Source: Nonomuraea gerenzanensis
Lineage (GTDB): Bacteria; Actinomycetota; Actinomycetes; Streptosporangiales; Streptosporangiaceae
NCBI RefSeq assembly: GCF_020215645.1
Contig: NZ_CP084058.1
Coordinates: forward strand, 1,860,001 to 1,924,000
DNA length: 64,000 nucleotides
Reading direction: 5' to 3'
In this document: positions 27,372-36,689 of the stretch, in pieces
How the letters are laid out: each line of letters begins with the position of its first letter
Numbering within the stretch: position 1 is the first letter of the stretch
Program-made: the position numbers and the translations under genes
The notes under the pieces: generated by a model
What the model was told of the DNA's origin: nothing
Databases searched by the model: none
Seen by the model: only the letters and a program-made list of their open reading frames with translations

Positions 27372-27719
27372 ATGCAGGAACCGGAACCGAGATCGGAAGC
27401 TCGCGGTGCCGGGCAAGCCCGGCACGGCGGAGGCGTACTCTCCCAGGGCCACGGACACGCTCACCCGGCTCGGGCGAGGCAGTGGTGGGCGCATGCGTGG
27501 CGCCCTGCGGCGGCGGGGGAGGACCCGCAGACCTACCTCAGGAGGCAGCTCGCCAACGTGCTGCTGGGCACGACCGCCAACGGCGCCCAGTCGTGGCTGT
27601 CCCTCGGCGGCCTGGACCTGCAGCGGTCGGAGCCGGCCAAGGCCATGCCGGCGCCCCTGCTCGGCGACCGCGTCGTCCAGGGAACGCGGGGGACGGCCCT
27701 GGCGGCGGTGGAGTGCTGA
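27372..27719 (+). pseudogene. Possible gene remnant or small hypothetical gene
   Basis: This lies in the 428-bp gap between the hypothetical gene ending upstream at 27315 and glpD. A 115-codon frame is open, but only its second half ('PQTYLRRQLANVLLGTTANG' and 'SWLSLGGLDLQRSEP') looks like protein. The first half reads better in another frame ('KLAVPGKPGTAEAYSPRATD'). This suggests a frameshifted remnant. No family is recognised, and no ribosome binding site marks the ATG at 27372. Confidence 0.3.
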
Positions 27720-27743
27720 TGTCCGTACGCCGCCAGGCAGGTC

Positions 27744-29297
27744 CTATGAGGTGAGCAGCCCGGCGATCCTCGTGCGTACGTTCTCGGTGTCGAGGCCGCG
27801 CACGGTCAGCGTGGTGCGGCGGCGGACGACGTCGTCCACCGTGGCCGCCCACTCGTGGTCACGGGCGTAGACCGCCTGGGCCCAGATGTCCGGCCCGTCG
27901 GGGTGGATGCGCTCGCCGAGCGCGGGGTCCTCCCTGATGAGCCGGGCCAGCTCGAACGCGAGCGACCCGTAGTGCGTCGCCAGGTGCCTGGCCACCAGCG
28001 GGTCCATGCGCGTGCCCGGGTCGCGGTCGGTCCACAGCCGCATGGCGACCGCGTCGGGGCTGGCCAGGCCGGGCAGCGGCACGGCCGGCAGGATGTCGGC
28101 CAGGTCGTCGCCCAGGGGGTGGCCGGGCAGGTGCGCGAGGATGTCGAGCACGTGCTTGCCGATGTGCCGGTAGGTCGTCCACTTGCCGCCGGCCACCGAC
28201 AGCATGCCGCCGGAGCCGCGGCTGAGCACCGTCTCGCGCTTGGCCGCCGTCACCTGTCCGGGGCCGCCGGGCAGCACGCGCAGGCCGGCGAAGGCGTAGG
28301 TGATGTCCTCGCGCCTGAGCTGCTCGTCGCGCACGGAGTGGCCGGCCTCGTCGAGGATCTGCGCGATGTCGGCCTCCGTCGGGCTCACCGCGCCGGGATC
28401 GCCCTCGTACGCCTCGTCCGTCGTGCCCAGCAGCAGGTGGTCCTCCCACGGGATGGCGAAGGAGACCCGGTACTTGTCGATCGGCGTGGTAAGCGCCGCC
28501 TTCCACGGCTCGTGCCGGCGCAGCACCAGGTGGGCGCCCTTGGACAGCCGGATGCTCGGGGCCGCGTCCGGGTCCTCCATGCGCCGCAGGTGGTCCACCC
28601 ACGGGCCGGTGGCGTTCAGCACGAGCCGGGCCGACACGCCGAACTCCGTGCCGTCGAGCCGGTCGCGCAGCTCGGCGCCCGTCACGCTGCCGGCCGTCTT
28701 GCGCAGGCCGACGACCTCGGCGTGGTTCAGCACGGTCGCGCCGGCGTCCACGGCGGCCCGTACGGTCATGACGGCGACGCGGCTGTCGTTCATCTGGTGG
28801 TCACCGTAGACGGCGGCGGCCCGCAGGCCCTCCGTGCGCAGCGCCGGCACCTTGGCCAGCGCCTGCTGCGGCGTGATCACCTTGCCCATGCCGTCGCCGA
28901 ACACCGACAGCGCCGAGTAAAGGAACACGCCCGCGCCCAGCTTGGCCGCCCCGTGCGGCCCGCCCTTGTAGATCGGGACCAGGAACGTCAGCGGCTTGAC
29001 CAGGTGCGGCGCGATGTCGGCCGCCAGGGCGCGGCGCTCGCGGTGGTTCTCCGCCACCAGCCTGACGTTGCCGGTCTGCAGGTAGCGCAGGCCGCCGTGG
29101 ACGAGCTTGGAGGAGGCGCTGGAGGTGGCCCCGGCGAAGTCGCCGGCGTCGACCATCGCCACCCGCAGCCCCGCCTGGGCGGCCATCCAGGTCACCGAGG
29201 TGCCGAGGATGCCGCCCCCGATCACCAGCAGGTCGTAGGTGGTGGTGGAGAGCTCCTGCCGGACCTCCGCCCGATCGGTGCCGATCGCGGTCGTCAT
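27744..29297 (-). CDS. glpD: Glycerol-3-phosphate dehydrogenase (FAD, aerobic type)
   Basis: A 517-residue flavoenzyme that oxidises sn-glycerol-3-phosphate to dihydroxyacetone phosphate and passes electrons to menaquinone at the membrane. The FAD-binding motif 'DLLVIGGGILGTSVTWMAAQ' is at the N-terminus, followed by 'ATSSASSKLVHGGLRYLQTG' (GlpD signature), 'LVLNATGPWVD', 'LLGTTDEAYEGDP', and 'GGKWTTYRHIGKHVLD' in the C-terminal part. I chose the ATG at 29297, 10 nt after AGGAGG. An ATG at 29306 overlaps the glpK stop codon (ATGA) but sits too close to that site. It is the second catabolic gene of the iclR-glpK-glpD operon. Confidence 0.93.
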   Translation of the reverse strand: MTTAIGTDRAEVRQELSTTTYDLLVIGGGILGTSVTWMAAQAGLRVAMVDAGDFAGATSSASSKLVHGGLRYLQTGNVRLVAENHRERRALAADIAPHLVKPLTFLVPIYKGGPHGAAKLGAGVFLYSALSVFGDGMGKVITPQQALAKVPALRTEGLRAAAVYGDHQMNDSRVAVMTVRAAVDAGATVLNHAEVVGLRKTAGSVTGAELRDRLDGTEFGVSARLVLNATGPWVDHLRRMEDPDAAPSIRLSKGAHLVLRRHEPWKAALTTPIDKYRVSFAIPWEDHLLLGTTDEAYEGDPGAVSPTEADIAQILDEAGHSVRDEQLRREDITYAFAGLRVLPGGPGQVTAAKRETVLSRGSGGMLSVAGGKWTTYRHIGKHVLDILAHLPGHPLGDDLADILPAVPLPGLASPDAVAMRLWTDRDPGTRMDPLVARHLATHYGSLAFELARLIREDPALGERIHPDGPDIWAQAVYARDHEWAATVDDVVRRRTTLTVRGLDTENVRTRIAGLLTS

Positions 29298-29302
29298 CGC
29301 CG

Positions 29303-30802
<1,500 letters not shown>

Positions 30803-30803
30803 G

Positions 30804-30820
30804 GTTCGACAATGCCGAAC
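30804..30820 (-). promoter_or_regulatory. IclR-type operator in front of glpK
   Basis: On the minus strand it reads GTTCGGCATTGTCGAAC, an imperfect 8-1-8 palindrome. It is identical to the site in front of the iclR gene (31621-31637) in opposite orientation, and it covers the expected glpK transcription start. Confidence 0.8.
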
Positions 30821-30822
30821 GA

Positions 30823-30852
30823 ATGGTATGTGGTCCGCCGAAGCTTGTTCAA
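30823..30852 (-). promoter_or_regulatory. glpKD promoter
   Basis: On the minus strand a TTGAAC -35 element (30852-30847) is separated by 18 bp from a TACCAT -10 element (30828-30823). The start should fall inside the adjacent operator. Confidence 0.6.
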
Positions 30853-30855
30853 GTG

Positions 30856-31602
30856 TCATCGGGCGAGGTCGCGGGTGATGGCGCGGGCGGCGTCGCGGAC
30901 GTAGGAGACGAACCGCATGTCCAGCCCGCCGTCCGGCACCAGCCGCTCGACCGCGCCGCGGATGCCGATGGCGCCCACCACGATGCCGCGCGCGTCCTTG
31001 ATCGGGGCGGCGACGGCCACCTCGCCCTCCGTCAGCTCCTCCATCTCGGCCGCCCAGCCCCGCGCCCTGACCTGGTCGAGCTCCGCCTCCAAGGCCGCCG
31101 GGTCGACGATCGTGTGCTTGGTGGCCGGCTCCAGCGGCTGCGTGGCCTCGCCGTACGGGTCGTGCGCGAGCAGCACCTTGCCCAGCGCGCTCGCGTGCGT
31201 CGGCAGGTACGTGCCCACCTGCAGCGTCTGCATGCTGTCGTCGGGGCGGAAGACGTGGTGGATGACCAGCACGTGCCCCTCGTGCAGGGTGCCGATCCAG
31301 GCGCTCTCCCTGCTGCGGCCGGCCAGCGCGTCGGCCCAGTTGATGGAGCGGGTGCGCAGCTCGTTGACGTCGAGGTAGCTGCTGCCCAGATGGAGCAGCG
31401 TGGCGCCGAGGCGGTACTTGCCCGTGGCCGCGTCCTGCTCGACGAAACCCACGTGCACCAGCGTACGCAGGATGCCGTGCAGCGTGCCCTTCGGCAGGCC
31501 CAGGGCCCGCGCCAGCTCGGCCACCCCCAGTTGCCGTGGACCGGAGGCGAGCAGCCGTAGGATCGCGGCGGCGCGCTCCACCGATTGAATCGTCTCTCCC
31601 AC
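30856..31602 (-). CDS. IclR-family regulator of the glycerol operon (GylR-like)
   Basis: A 248-residue IclR protein. The N-terminal winged helix starts '[17 protein letters not shown]' and contains '[20 protein letters not shown]'. The effector domain shows '[18 protein letters not shown]', '[17 protein letters not shown]' and '[19 protein letters not shown]'. In Streptomyces the IclR member GylR controls the glycerol operon from the same relative position, so I infer glycerol-3-phosphate-responsive repression. I chose the GTG at 31602 (TTAGGG upstream); an ATG at 31629 would lie inside the operator. glpK starts 53 nt after the stop on the same strand. Confidence 0.9.
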   Translation of the reverse strand: MGETIQSVERAAAILRLLASGPRQLGVAELARALGLPKGTLHGILRTLVHVGFVEQDAATGKYRLGATLLHLGSSYLDVNELRTRSINWADALAGRSRESAWIGTLHEGHVLVIHHVFRPDDSMQTLQVGTYLPTHASALGKVLLAHDPYGEATQPLEPATKHTIVDPAALEAELDQVRARGWAAEMEELTEGEVAVAAPIKDARGIVVGAIGIRGAVERLVPDGGLDMRFVSYVRDAARAITRDLAR

Positions 31603-31620
31603 AACGGGAACCCTAACGCA

Positions 31621-31637
31621 GTTCGGCATTGTCGAAC
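31621..31637. promoter_or_regulatory. IclR-type operator upstream of the iclR gene
   Basis: GTTCGGCATTGTCGAAC, the exact reverse complement of the 30804-30820 sequence. It lies 18 bp before the iclR GTG and 58 bp before the divergent TetR start, suggesting autoregulation. Confidence 0.8.
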
Positions 31638-31695
31638 ACCGAGTTAACGGGAAAAGTGTGCCGGTAAGCTGTTTCTGGTACGAGAAGGAGACTTG

Positions 31696-32322
31696 ATGGA
31701 CCAACCTTCCCGCTCGGCGGGAACCGTGCGGCCGGGGGGCCGCACCGCCCGGGTCCGCGCGGCCGTCCTGGAGGCCACCCAGGACGAGCTGGTCGAGCGC
31801 GGCTTCCACGGCCTGACCATGGATCAGGTCGCGGCCAGGGCAGGCGTCGGCAAGACGACCGTCTACCGGCGCTGGGGCAGCACACCCGGACTGGTGGCCG
31901 ACCTCATGAACGAGCTGGCCAACCAGTCCGCCGACCACGCCGACACGGGCAGCGTCGAGGAGGACCTGCGGGCCAACGCGCTGGCCGTGCTCGACGCGCT
32001 CAACGACGGGCGGCTCGGGGTGACGTTCCAGGCGGTGATCGCCGCCGCCACCTCCGACGAGCAGGCCGCGCAGGCGCTGCGCGGGTTCTATCTGCGCCGC
32101 ATCGAGGAGTGGGCCAAAGTCGTGGACCTGGCCGTGCGGCGGGGGGAGCTGCCCGAGGGCACCGACGGCGGTGAGGTGATCAGGGCCGTCTCGGCCCCGC
32201 TCTACTACCGCCTGGTGGTCACGAGGGAGCCGGTGACGCGGGTGGTCGCCGAGCAGTCCGTGGCCCGCACGCTGGCCGCCGCCAGGGCGGGAGCCTTCGT
32301 CGTGGCGGCCCCGCCCGGCTGA
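31696..32322 (+). CDS. TetR/AcrR-family transcriptional regulator
   Basis: A 208-residue regulator. The helix-turn-helix is visible in 'AVLEATQDELVERGFHGLTM', 'DQVAARAGVGKTTVYRRWGS' and 'PGLVADLMNELA'. The C-terminal half has the TetR_C pattern '(F)YLRRIEEWAKVVDLAVRRG' and 'RAVSAPLYYRLVVTREP', typical of the group with a 'PLYYRLLV' motif. The ATG at 31696 has AAGGAG upstream. It diverges from the iclR gene; no exporter or enzyme gene lies immediately beside it, so its target is unknown. Confidence 0.87.
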   Translation: MDQPSRSAGTVRPGGRTARVRAAVLEATQDELVERGFHGLTMDQVAARAGVGKTTVYRRWGSTPGLVADLMNELANQSADHADTGSVEEDLRANALAVLDALNDGRLGVTFQAVIAAATSDEQAAQALRGFYLRRIEEWAKVVDLAVRRGELPEGTDGGEVIRAVSAPLYYRLVVTREPVTRVVAEQSVARTLAAARAGAFVVAAPPG

Positions 32323-32361
32323 TCGCGGCCAGGGGAGGGCCCCGGCCGGGTGCGGTGCGGG

Positions 32362-32889
32362 TCACGGGCTCGATCGCGGCCAGATCGAGCCGTACCACCA
32401 CAGGATGCCGCCCACCACCACGAGCCCGCCCGCCGTCGCCAGCTTGCCCATCAGGTCGGCGGGCGGGCCCGTGTAGGGCAGGTGGCCGTGGCGGCGATGC
32501 CCCCAGGGGCAGTCGTTCTCCACGTGGCTGGAGTCGATCAGCGTCTCCGGGGTGTCGTCGCCGACCGAGTACGCCTCGATCTCGGCGCCGCTGCCCTTGC
32601 CCACCGGCACGTGCCGGACGATGGTCTTGCGGGCCGGGATCGAGCCGCTCGCCACGCTGGTGCCGTCGGCCTTGAGGTCGAAGCGGGCGAGCTGGCGGGT
32701 CTGGTTGTGCAGCCGTACGGGCACCCGGCCCGAGCGGCACGCCACGTCGTCGACGGTCATCGTGAACGGGTCGCCGACGTCGTGCTGGGGCCAGGGCCAG
32801 TCCGTCGGACGGGCGTCGGAGGCGGAGGGGAGCAGCGCGATGGCGCCCACCGGCAGGGCGGCCAACAGGAGGCGGATTCTGGTACGCAT
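32362..32889 (-). CDS. Secreted protein with LPYTG sortase-type C-terminus
   Basis: A 175-residue exported protein. Residues 1-26 form a signal peptide. The mature part starts with a Trp/Pro-rich stretch ('DWPWPQHDVGDPF') and carries two Cys that could form a disulfide ('VACRSG' and 'ENDCPWG'). The C-terminus is a sorting signal: LPYTG at residues 137-141, a hydrophobic segment, and a short tail with a single Arg. A sortase should link it to peptidoglycan; no sortase gene is in the window. The ATG at 32889 is preceded by GGGGGAA. The function of the mature domain is unknown. Confidence 0.75.
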   Translation of the reverse strand: MRTRIRLLLAALPVGAIALLPSASDARPTDWPWPQHDVGDPFTMTVDDVACRSGRVPVRLHNQTRQLARFDLKADGTSVASGSIPARKTIVRHVPVGKGSGAEIEAYSVGDDTPETLIDSSHVENDCPWGHRRHGHLPYTGPPADLMGKLATAGGLVVVGGILWWYGSIWPRSSP

Positions 32890-32999
32890 ATGTTCCCCCA
32901 AGCGCGATTTCCGCTACCTAAAGTTCCCAAGTGTGCACGAAAAGTAACATCGACACGCTGGGGGAGCGCGCACCCCCGCAGGTACTTCATGATGGAGGT

Positions 33000-33578
33000 A
33001 TGGCGGAAGCGATCTACGTCGGAGGGTTGCTGGTGGCGACGCCACTCCTCGACGACCCCAACTTCCGGCGTAGCGTCGTGCTGATTCTCGAACACGACCA
33101 CGACGGCGGCACCCTGGGCGTCGTGCTCAACCGGCCCAGCGACATCTCGGTGACACAGGTGCTGCCTGTGTGGGATCCCCTCGTGACCGGTCCTTCCGTG
33201 CTGTTCGAGGGCGGTCCCGTACAGACGGACAGCGCGCTGGCGCTGGCGGCGGTGCCCAGCGGGGAGGAGCCGCTGGGGTGGCGTCGGCTGCACGCGGGCA
33301 CCGACGCGGTGGCCCGGCTGGGCACGGTCGATCTGGACGCGCCCCCGGAGATCCTGCAGGGTGAGATCGCGCAGATGCGCATCTTCGCGGGGTACGCGGG
33401 CTGGACCTCGGGGCAGCTGGAGAGCGAGATCGCCGAGGGGGCCTGGTACGTGGTGGACTCCGAGGTGGGTGACACCTTCCATGCCGATCCGGCCTCGTTG
33501 TGGCGGCGGGTGCTCCGGCGTCAGCGCGGCGAGCTGGCGTTCGTGGCGACCTGCCCAGACGACCCCACGATGAACTAG
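33000..33578 (+). CDS. YqgE/AlgH family protein (UPF0301)
   Basis: A 192-residue cytoplasmic protein with the family pattern 'GGLLVATPLLDDPNFRRSVV', 'DGGTLGVVLNRP', 'VLFEGGPVQTD', 'RIFAGYAGWTSGQLESEI' and 'GAWYVVDSE'. The biochemical function of the family is not settled. The ATG at 33000 sits very close to a GGAGG, and an alternative leader start upstream cannot be excluded. The gene stands alone between the LPYTG gene and a TetR gene. Confidence 0.9.
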   Translation: MAEAIYVGGLLVATPLLDDPNFRRSVVLILEHDHDGGTLGVVLNRPSDISVTQVLPVWDPLVTGPSVLFEGGPVQTDSALALAAVPSGEEPLGWRRLHAGTDAVARLGTVDLDAPPEILQGEIAQMRIFAGYAGWTSGQLESEIAEGAWYVVDSEVGDTFHADPASLWRRVLRRQRGELAFVATCPDDPTMN

Positions 33579-33616
33579 CCGCGACTCCCGATCGACTGGC
33601 CGCAGGCCCGCACTGA

Positions 33617-33680
33617 CTGCACGCCGGGCTGGCTGCACGCCGGGCTGGCTGCACGCCGGGCTGGCTGCACCCCGGGCCGG
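33617..33680. repeat. Four tandem 16-bp repeats ending at a tetR stop codon
   Basis: CTGCACGCCGGGCTGG occurs three times exactly (33617-33632, 33633-33648, 33649-33664) and once with two changes (33665-33680). The array directly abuts the stop codon of the minus-strand TetR gene in the convergent gap after yqgE. Confidence 0.9.
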
Positions 33681-34298
33681 CTACAGGTCCCAGTCCGGCC
33701 GCAGGGAACGCTCCGCCAGTGCGATGCTCTCCGCCATCCTGTGCTGAACGTCCCCGATCGTGCCGTCGCGGCGCGGGCACTCGAACCCGACGCGCATGGT
33801 CGACATCGCGAACGCCACGATCAGGTGCGTGAGCTGGTCCTCGTCGGCGTTCACGCCCCTGCGGGCGGCGATCGCCTCGGCGAGGTGCTGCTCCGTCTGG
33901 GCGCCCCTGGCCGCCGACAGGCCGACCAGGCGCGGATGGTCGTCGAGCAGCCGCCGCAGCTTCAGGAATCTCTGCGCGTCCTCCGGTGTCGCGCCCTCGA
34001 GGTCGGCCAGGACGGCGCGCATCGCCTGCATGAGGCAGGTGAAGGGCGGCTCGTCCGGCGGCCGCTGCGCCAGGGCCTCCAGCATGAGGTCCTCGGCGTG
34101 GTCGTGGAACAGTAGAACCAGGTGGTCCTTGCCGGTGAAGTAGCGGAAGAAGGTGCGGGGGGAGATCTCGACGGCCCCCGCTATCTGCTCGACGGTGGTC
34201 GACTCGTATCCTTGTTCGAGGAACAGGTCGAGCGCCGCGTCGAGGATCGCCAGGCGCGTCTTCTCCTTCTTGCGTTCCCGAAGACCCACTGTGGTCAC
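33681..34298 (-). CDS. TetR-family repressor divergent from an MFS exporter
   Basis: A 205-residue regulator with helix-turn-helix 'AILDAALDLFLEQGYESTTV', 'EQIAGAVEISPRTFFRYFTG' and 'KDHLVLLFHDHAEDLML'. The C-terminal part is the MftR-like helical bundle. The GTG at 34298 follows GAGGGAG. It is transcribed away from the DHA2 exporter gene with 151 bp between them, the classic arrangement of a drug-responsive repressor and its pump. The intergenic region carries repeated TGTCAC and AAGTCAT elements that could be its operator. Confidence 0.88.
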   Translation of the reverse strand: MTTVGLRERKKEKTRLAILDAALDLFLEQGYESTTVEQIAGAVEISPRTFFRYFTGKDHLVLLFHDHAEDLMLEALAQRPPDEPPFTCLMQAMRAVLADLEGATPEDAQRFLKLRRLLDDHPRLVGLSAARGAQTEQHLAEAIAARRGVNADEDQLTHLIVAFAMSTMRVGFECPRRDGTIGDVQHRMAESIALAERSLRPDWDL

Positions 34299-34313
34299 TC
34301 CCTCGAAACCTTT

Positions 34314-34382
34314 CTGTCACAGTGTGCCATAAGTCATAGGACGACGAATAAAAGTCATTTGTCACACGTCACAGACTGACAG
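34314..34382. promoter_or_regulatory. Candidate operator/promoter region of the tetR-exporter pair
   Basis: This AT-richer gap holds TGTCAC twice (near 34315 and 34360), AAGTCAT twice (near 34331 and 34352), plus GTCACA and CTGACAG. The repeated half-sites between divergent genes suggest regulator binding, but I cannot define one clean palindrome. Confidence 0.4.
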
Positions 34383-34449
34383 TAGATTACCTGAGACTTA
34401 CGAGATCTATGCCCTGGTGTGGGGCGATACGGGTACTTGAGGGGGATTC

Positions 34450-36045
34450 ATGGCTGATACGAAGGCGGTCACCGCGCCGTCCTCGTCCGGCCCTGGCAAG
34501 CCGGGGACGGGGACCAACCCGTGGCTTGTGCTGCTGGCGGTGAGCCTTGGTGTGATCATGGTGATGCTCGACGGCACGGTCGTCGGCATCGCCAACCCGG
34601 TCATCCAGGCCGACCTGAAGGCGACACTTTCCGACCTGCAGTGGGTGACCAGCGGTTACCTGCTCGCGCTCGCGGTCTTCCTGATCACCGCCGGTAAGCT
34701 CGGCGACCTGTTCGGGCACAAGCGGGTGTTTCTCATCGGGGTGGCGGGCTTCGCCCTGTCTTCCGTGGGCATCGGGCTCAGCGCCGAACTGGCCGAGATC
34801 ATTCCCGGTGTCACCCCGATCGGCGCGCTGATCGGGCTGCGGGTGCTGCAGGGCCTGTTCGGCGCGTTGCTGCAGCCGGCCGCGCTGGCCCTGCTGCGTG
34901 GCGCGTTCCCGGGGGAGAAGCTGAACCAGGCGATGGGGGCCTGGGGTGCGATCATCGGCCTGTCCAGCGCCGCCGGGCCGATCGTGGGCGGCGTGCTGGT
35001 CGAGAAGGTCAACTGGGAGTCGGTCTTCTTCATCAACGCTCCCGTCGGCATCATCGCCCTGATCATGGGCATCCTGCTGATCAAGGAGAACCGCTCGAAG
35101 ACGTTCGCGCGCATCGACTGGCTCGGCGTGGTGCTGCTGTCCGGCGCGATGTTCTCGCTGGTCTGGACGATCATCAAGGCTCCCGAGTGGGGCTGGGGCG
35201 ACAGCACGACGCTCTCCTTCGTCGGGGCGTTCGTGGTGCTCATCGCCGCGTTCGTCTTCTGGCAGAGCAGGGCGGGGCAGCCGCTGGTGCCGCTGTCGCT
35301 GTTCGCGAACCCGTCCATCTCCATCGGCACCTTCCTGATGATGATGGTCGCGTTCGCCATGTTCGGCGCGATGTTCTTCCTCGGCTTCTTCTTCCAGGGC
35401 GTGCACGGGCTCTCGCCGCTGGAGGCCGGTCTGCGCATGTTGCCGATGAGCGCGGGCATGATCGTCGCCTCGCCGCTGGCGGGCATGGCGCTCGGCAGGC
35501 TGGGGCCGAAGATCACGATGGCGGCCGGTCTGCTGGTCACCGCGCTGGCGATGTTCCTCATGTCCCGGCTCAGCATCGACGCCTCCTTCATCGAGAGCGG
35601 CATCCCGTTCGTGCTGCTCGCCTTCGGGCTCTCGCCGGTCTTCGTGGGCGCCACGGAGATCATCGTGGGGAACGCGCCGGTGGAGCTGAGCGGGGTGGCC
35701 GGCGGGCTGCAGCAGTCGGCCATGCAGGTCGGCGGCGCGCTCGGCACCGCCATCCTGGGCGCCGTGATGGCCGCCGAGATCTCCGACACGCTGCCGGGCT
35801 ACCTCGGGCCCGCGGCGGCGCAGATCCCGCCGGCACAGCTGGAGGGGCTGGAGAAGGCCGCCGCCTTCGGGCAGGCGCCTCCCGGGCTGCCGCAGCAGAT
35901 CGGCGATGCCATCCACCTGTCGTTCATGGACGGCATGCACGTCGCCTTCCTGGTGAGCACCTGCATCGCGGTGCTGACCGCCGCGCTGACGCTCTTCGTC
36001 AGGGCGGGCAGGAAGACCGAGGGTGCGGCGGTCCACCTGGGCTGA
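34450..36045 (+). CDS. MFS multidrug exporter, DHA2 (14-TM EmrB/QacA) family
   Basis: A 531-residue proton-driven exporter. Typical motifs are 'VMLDGTVVGIANPVIQAD' (TM1), 'LQWVTSGYLLALAVFLI' and the motif A loop 'GKLGDLFGHKRVFLIG'. Motif C-like 'ALLRGAFPGEKLNQAMGAWG' and 'GIIVGGVLVEKVNWESVFF'-type residues follow, with about 14 membrane helices overall. A short Ser/Pro-rich N-terminus precedes TM1. The start ATG has GAGGGGGA upstream. The substrate is unknown; the divergent TetR gene suggests induction by the exported compound. Confidence 0.92.
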   Translation: MADTKAVTAPSSSGPGKPGTGTNPWLVLLAVSLGVIMVMLDGTVVGIANPVIQADLKATLSDLQWVTSGYLLALAVFLITAGKLGDLFGHKRVFLIGVAGFALSSVGIGLSAELAEIIPGVTPIGALIGLRVLQGLFGALLQPAALALLRGAFPGEKLNQAMGAWGAIIGLSSAAGPIVGGVLVEKVNWESVFFINAPVGIIALIMGILLIKENRSKTFARIDWLGVVLLSGAMFSLVWTIIKAPEWGWGDSTTLSFVGAFVVLIAAFVFWQSRAGQPLVPLSLFANPSISIGTFLMMMVAFAMFGAMFFLGFFFQGVHGLSPLEAGLRMLPMSAGMIVASPLAGMALGRLGPKITMAAGLLVTALAMFLMSRLSIDASFIESGIPFVLLAFGLSPVFVGATEIIVGNAPVELSGVAGGLQQSAMQVGGALGTAILGAVMAAEISDTLPGYLGPAAAQIPPAQLEGLEKAAAFGQAPPGLPQQIGDAIHLSFMDGMHVAFLVSTCIAVLTAALTLFVRAGRKTEGAAVHLG

Positions 36046-36167
36046 CAGCCGCCTCGTCATGCGGCCTCCGCCCGTTCGGGCGGGGGCCGTGTCGCGTTTC
36101 GGGGGAGGTGTGCCGCGCCCTCGCGCAGGGCGTGACGCGTCCGCTCGTGCCGGGTCGCGTCGCGTGC

Positions 36168-36334
36168 GCGAAGAGGACGTCGTGCGCTGCGAGGATGACG
36201 TCGTGCGCGCGGGGAGGGCGTGGTGCGCTGCGGGGAGGGCGGCGTGTACTGCGGGGAGGGCGTGGTGTGTTGCGGGGAGGGCGCCGTGTACTGGGGGGAG
36301 GGCGTGGTGTGTTGCGGGGGGCGGTCGTGGGCGG
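36168..36334. repeat. 21-bp minisatellite upstream of DUF3039
   Basis: This fills most of the 305-bp gap between the exporter and the DUF3039 gene. About eight head-to-tail 21-bp units occur. The best conserved start at 36209, 36230, 36251, 36272 and 36293 and follow GCGGGGAGGGCGTGGTGTGT plus T. Alternate units differ in the same way (GTGGTGTGTT against GCCGTGTACT), hinting at a 42-bp higher-order unit. Flanking units degenerate. Both strands are open in some frames, but no credible gene is present. Confidence 0.85.
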
Positions 36335-36350
36335 GCATAAACTCAATGGG

Positions 36351-36611
36351 GTGAGCACGAAGATCCTCCCAGAGCAGGAGACCACTCCGCGGACGTCGCA
36401 CGGCGACGGCGATCACGAGCGGTTCGCCCACTACGCGGACAAGCACAAGATCACCGAGAGCATGGTGACCGGCACGCCCATCCGCGCCCTGTGCGGCAAG
36501 GTCTGGGTGCCCAGCCGCGACCCCAAGAAGTACCCGGTCTGCCCGGAGTGCAAGGAGATCTACGAGGGCCTGCCCCCGGGTGGCGGCGAAGGCGGCGACG
36601 ACAAGCAGTGA
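36351..36611 (+). CDS. DUF3039 domain protein
   Basis: An 86-residue actinobacterial protein. The conserved core is 'RFAHYADKHKITESMVTGTP', 'ALCGKVWVPSRDPKKYPVCP' and 'CKEIYEGL', with three Cys (one plus a CPEC pair) that look like part of a small zinc site. The function is unknown. The GTG start has TAAACT 7 nt upstream and no clear Shine-Dalgarno sequence, so it may be leaderless. The 21-bp repeat array ends about 17 bp before it. In actinobacteria this gene tends to lie near the SF2 helicase gene found downstream here. Confidence 0.85.
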   Translation: MSTKILPEQETTPRTSHGDGDHERFAHYADKHKITESMVTGTPIRALCGKVWVPSRDPKKYPVCPECKEIYEGLPPGGGEGGDDKQ

Positions 36612-36689
36612 GTGTTGCTGTGCGGTAATCCTCTCGCGTGGAGCTACGGTCTGTAGCCAGACCAGCTCTTTTCGTAGTGGGAGGACCGC

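Noticed and set aside
33617..33680. CRISPR or attachment site
   Set aside because: Only four directly adjacent 16-bp units, with no spacers, integrase or tRNA.
34387..36060. A 557-codon minus-strand frame opposite the DHA2 exporter
   Set aside because: It is Arg/Asp/His-rich without any domain, and the plus-strand exporter is unambiguous.
36168..36334. CRISPR array
   Set aside because: The 21-bp units are head-to-tail without unique spacers, and there are no cas genes.
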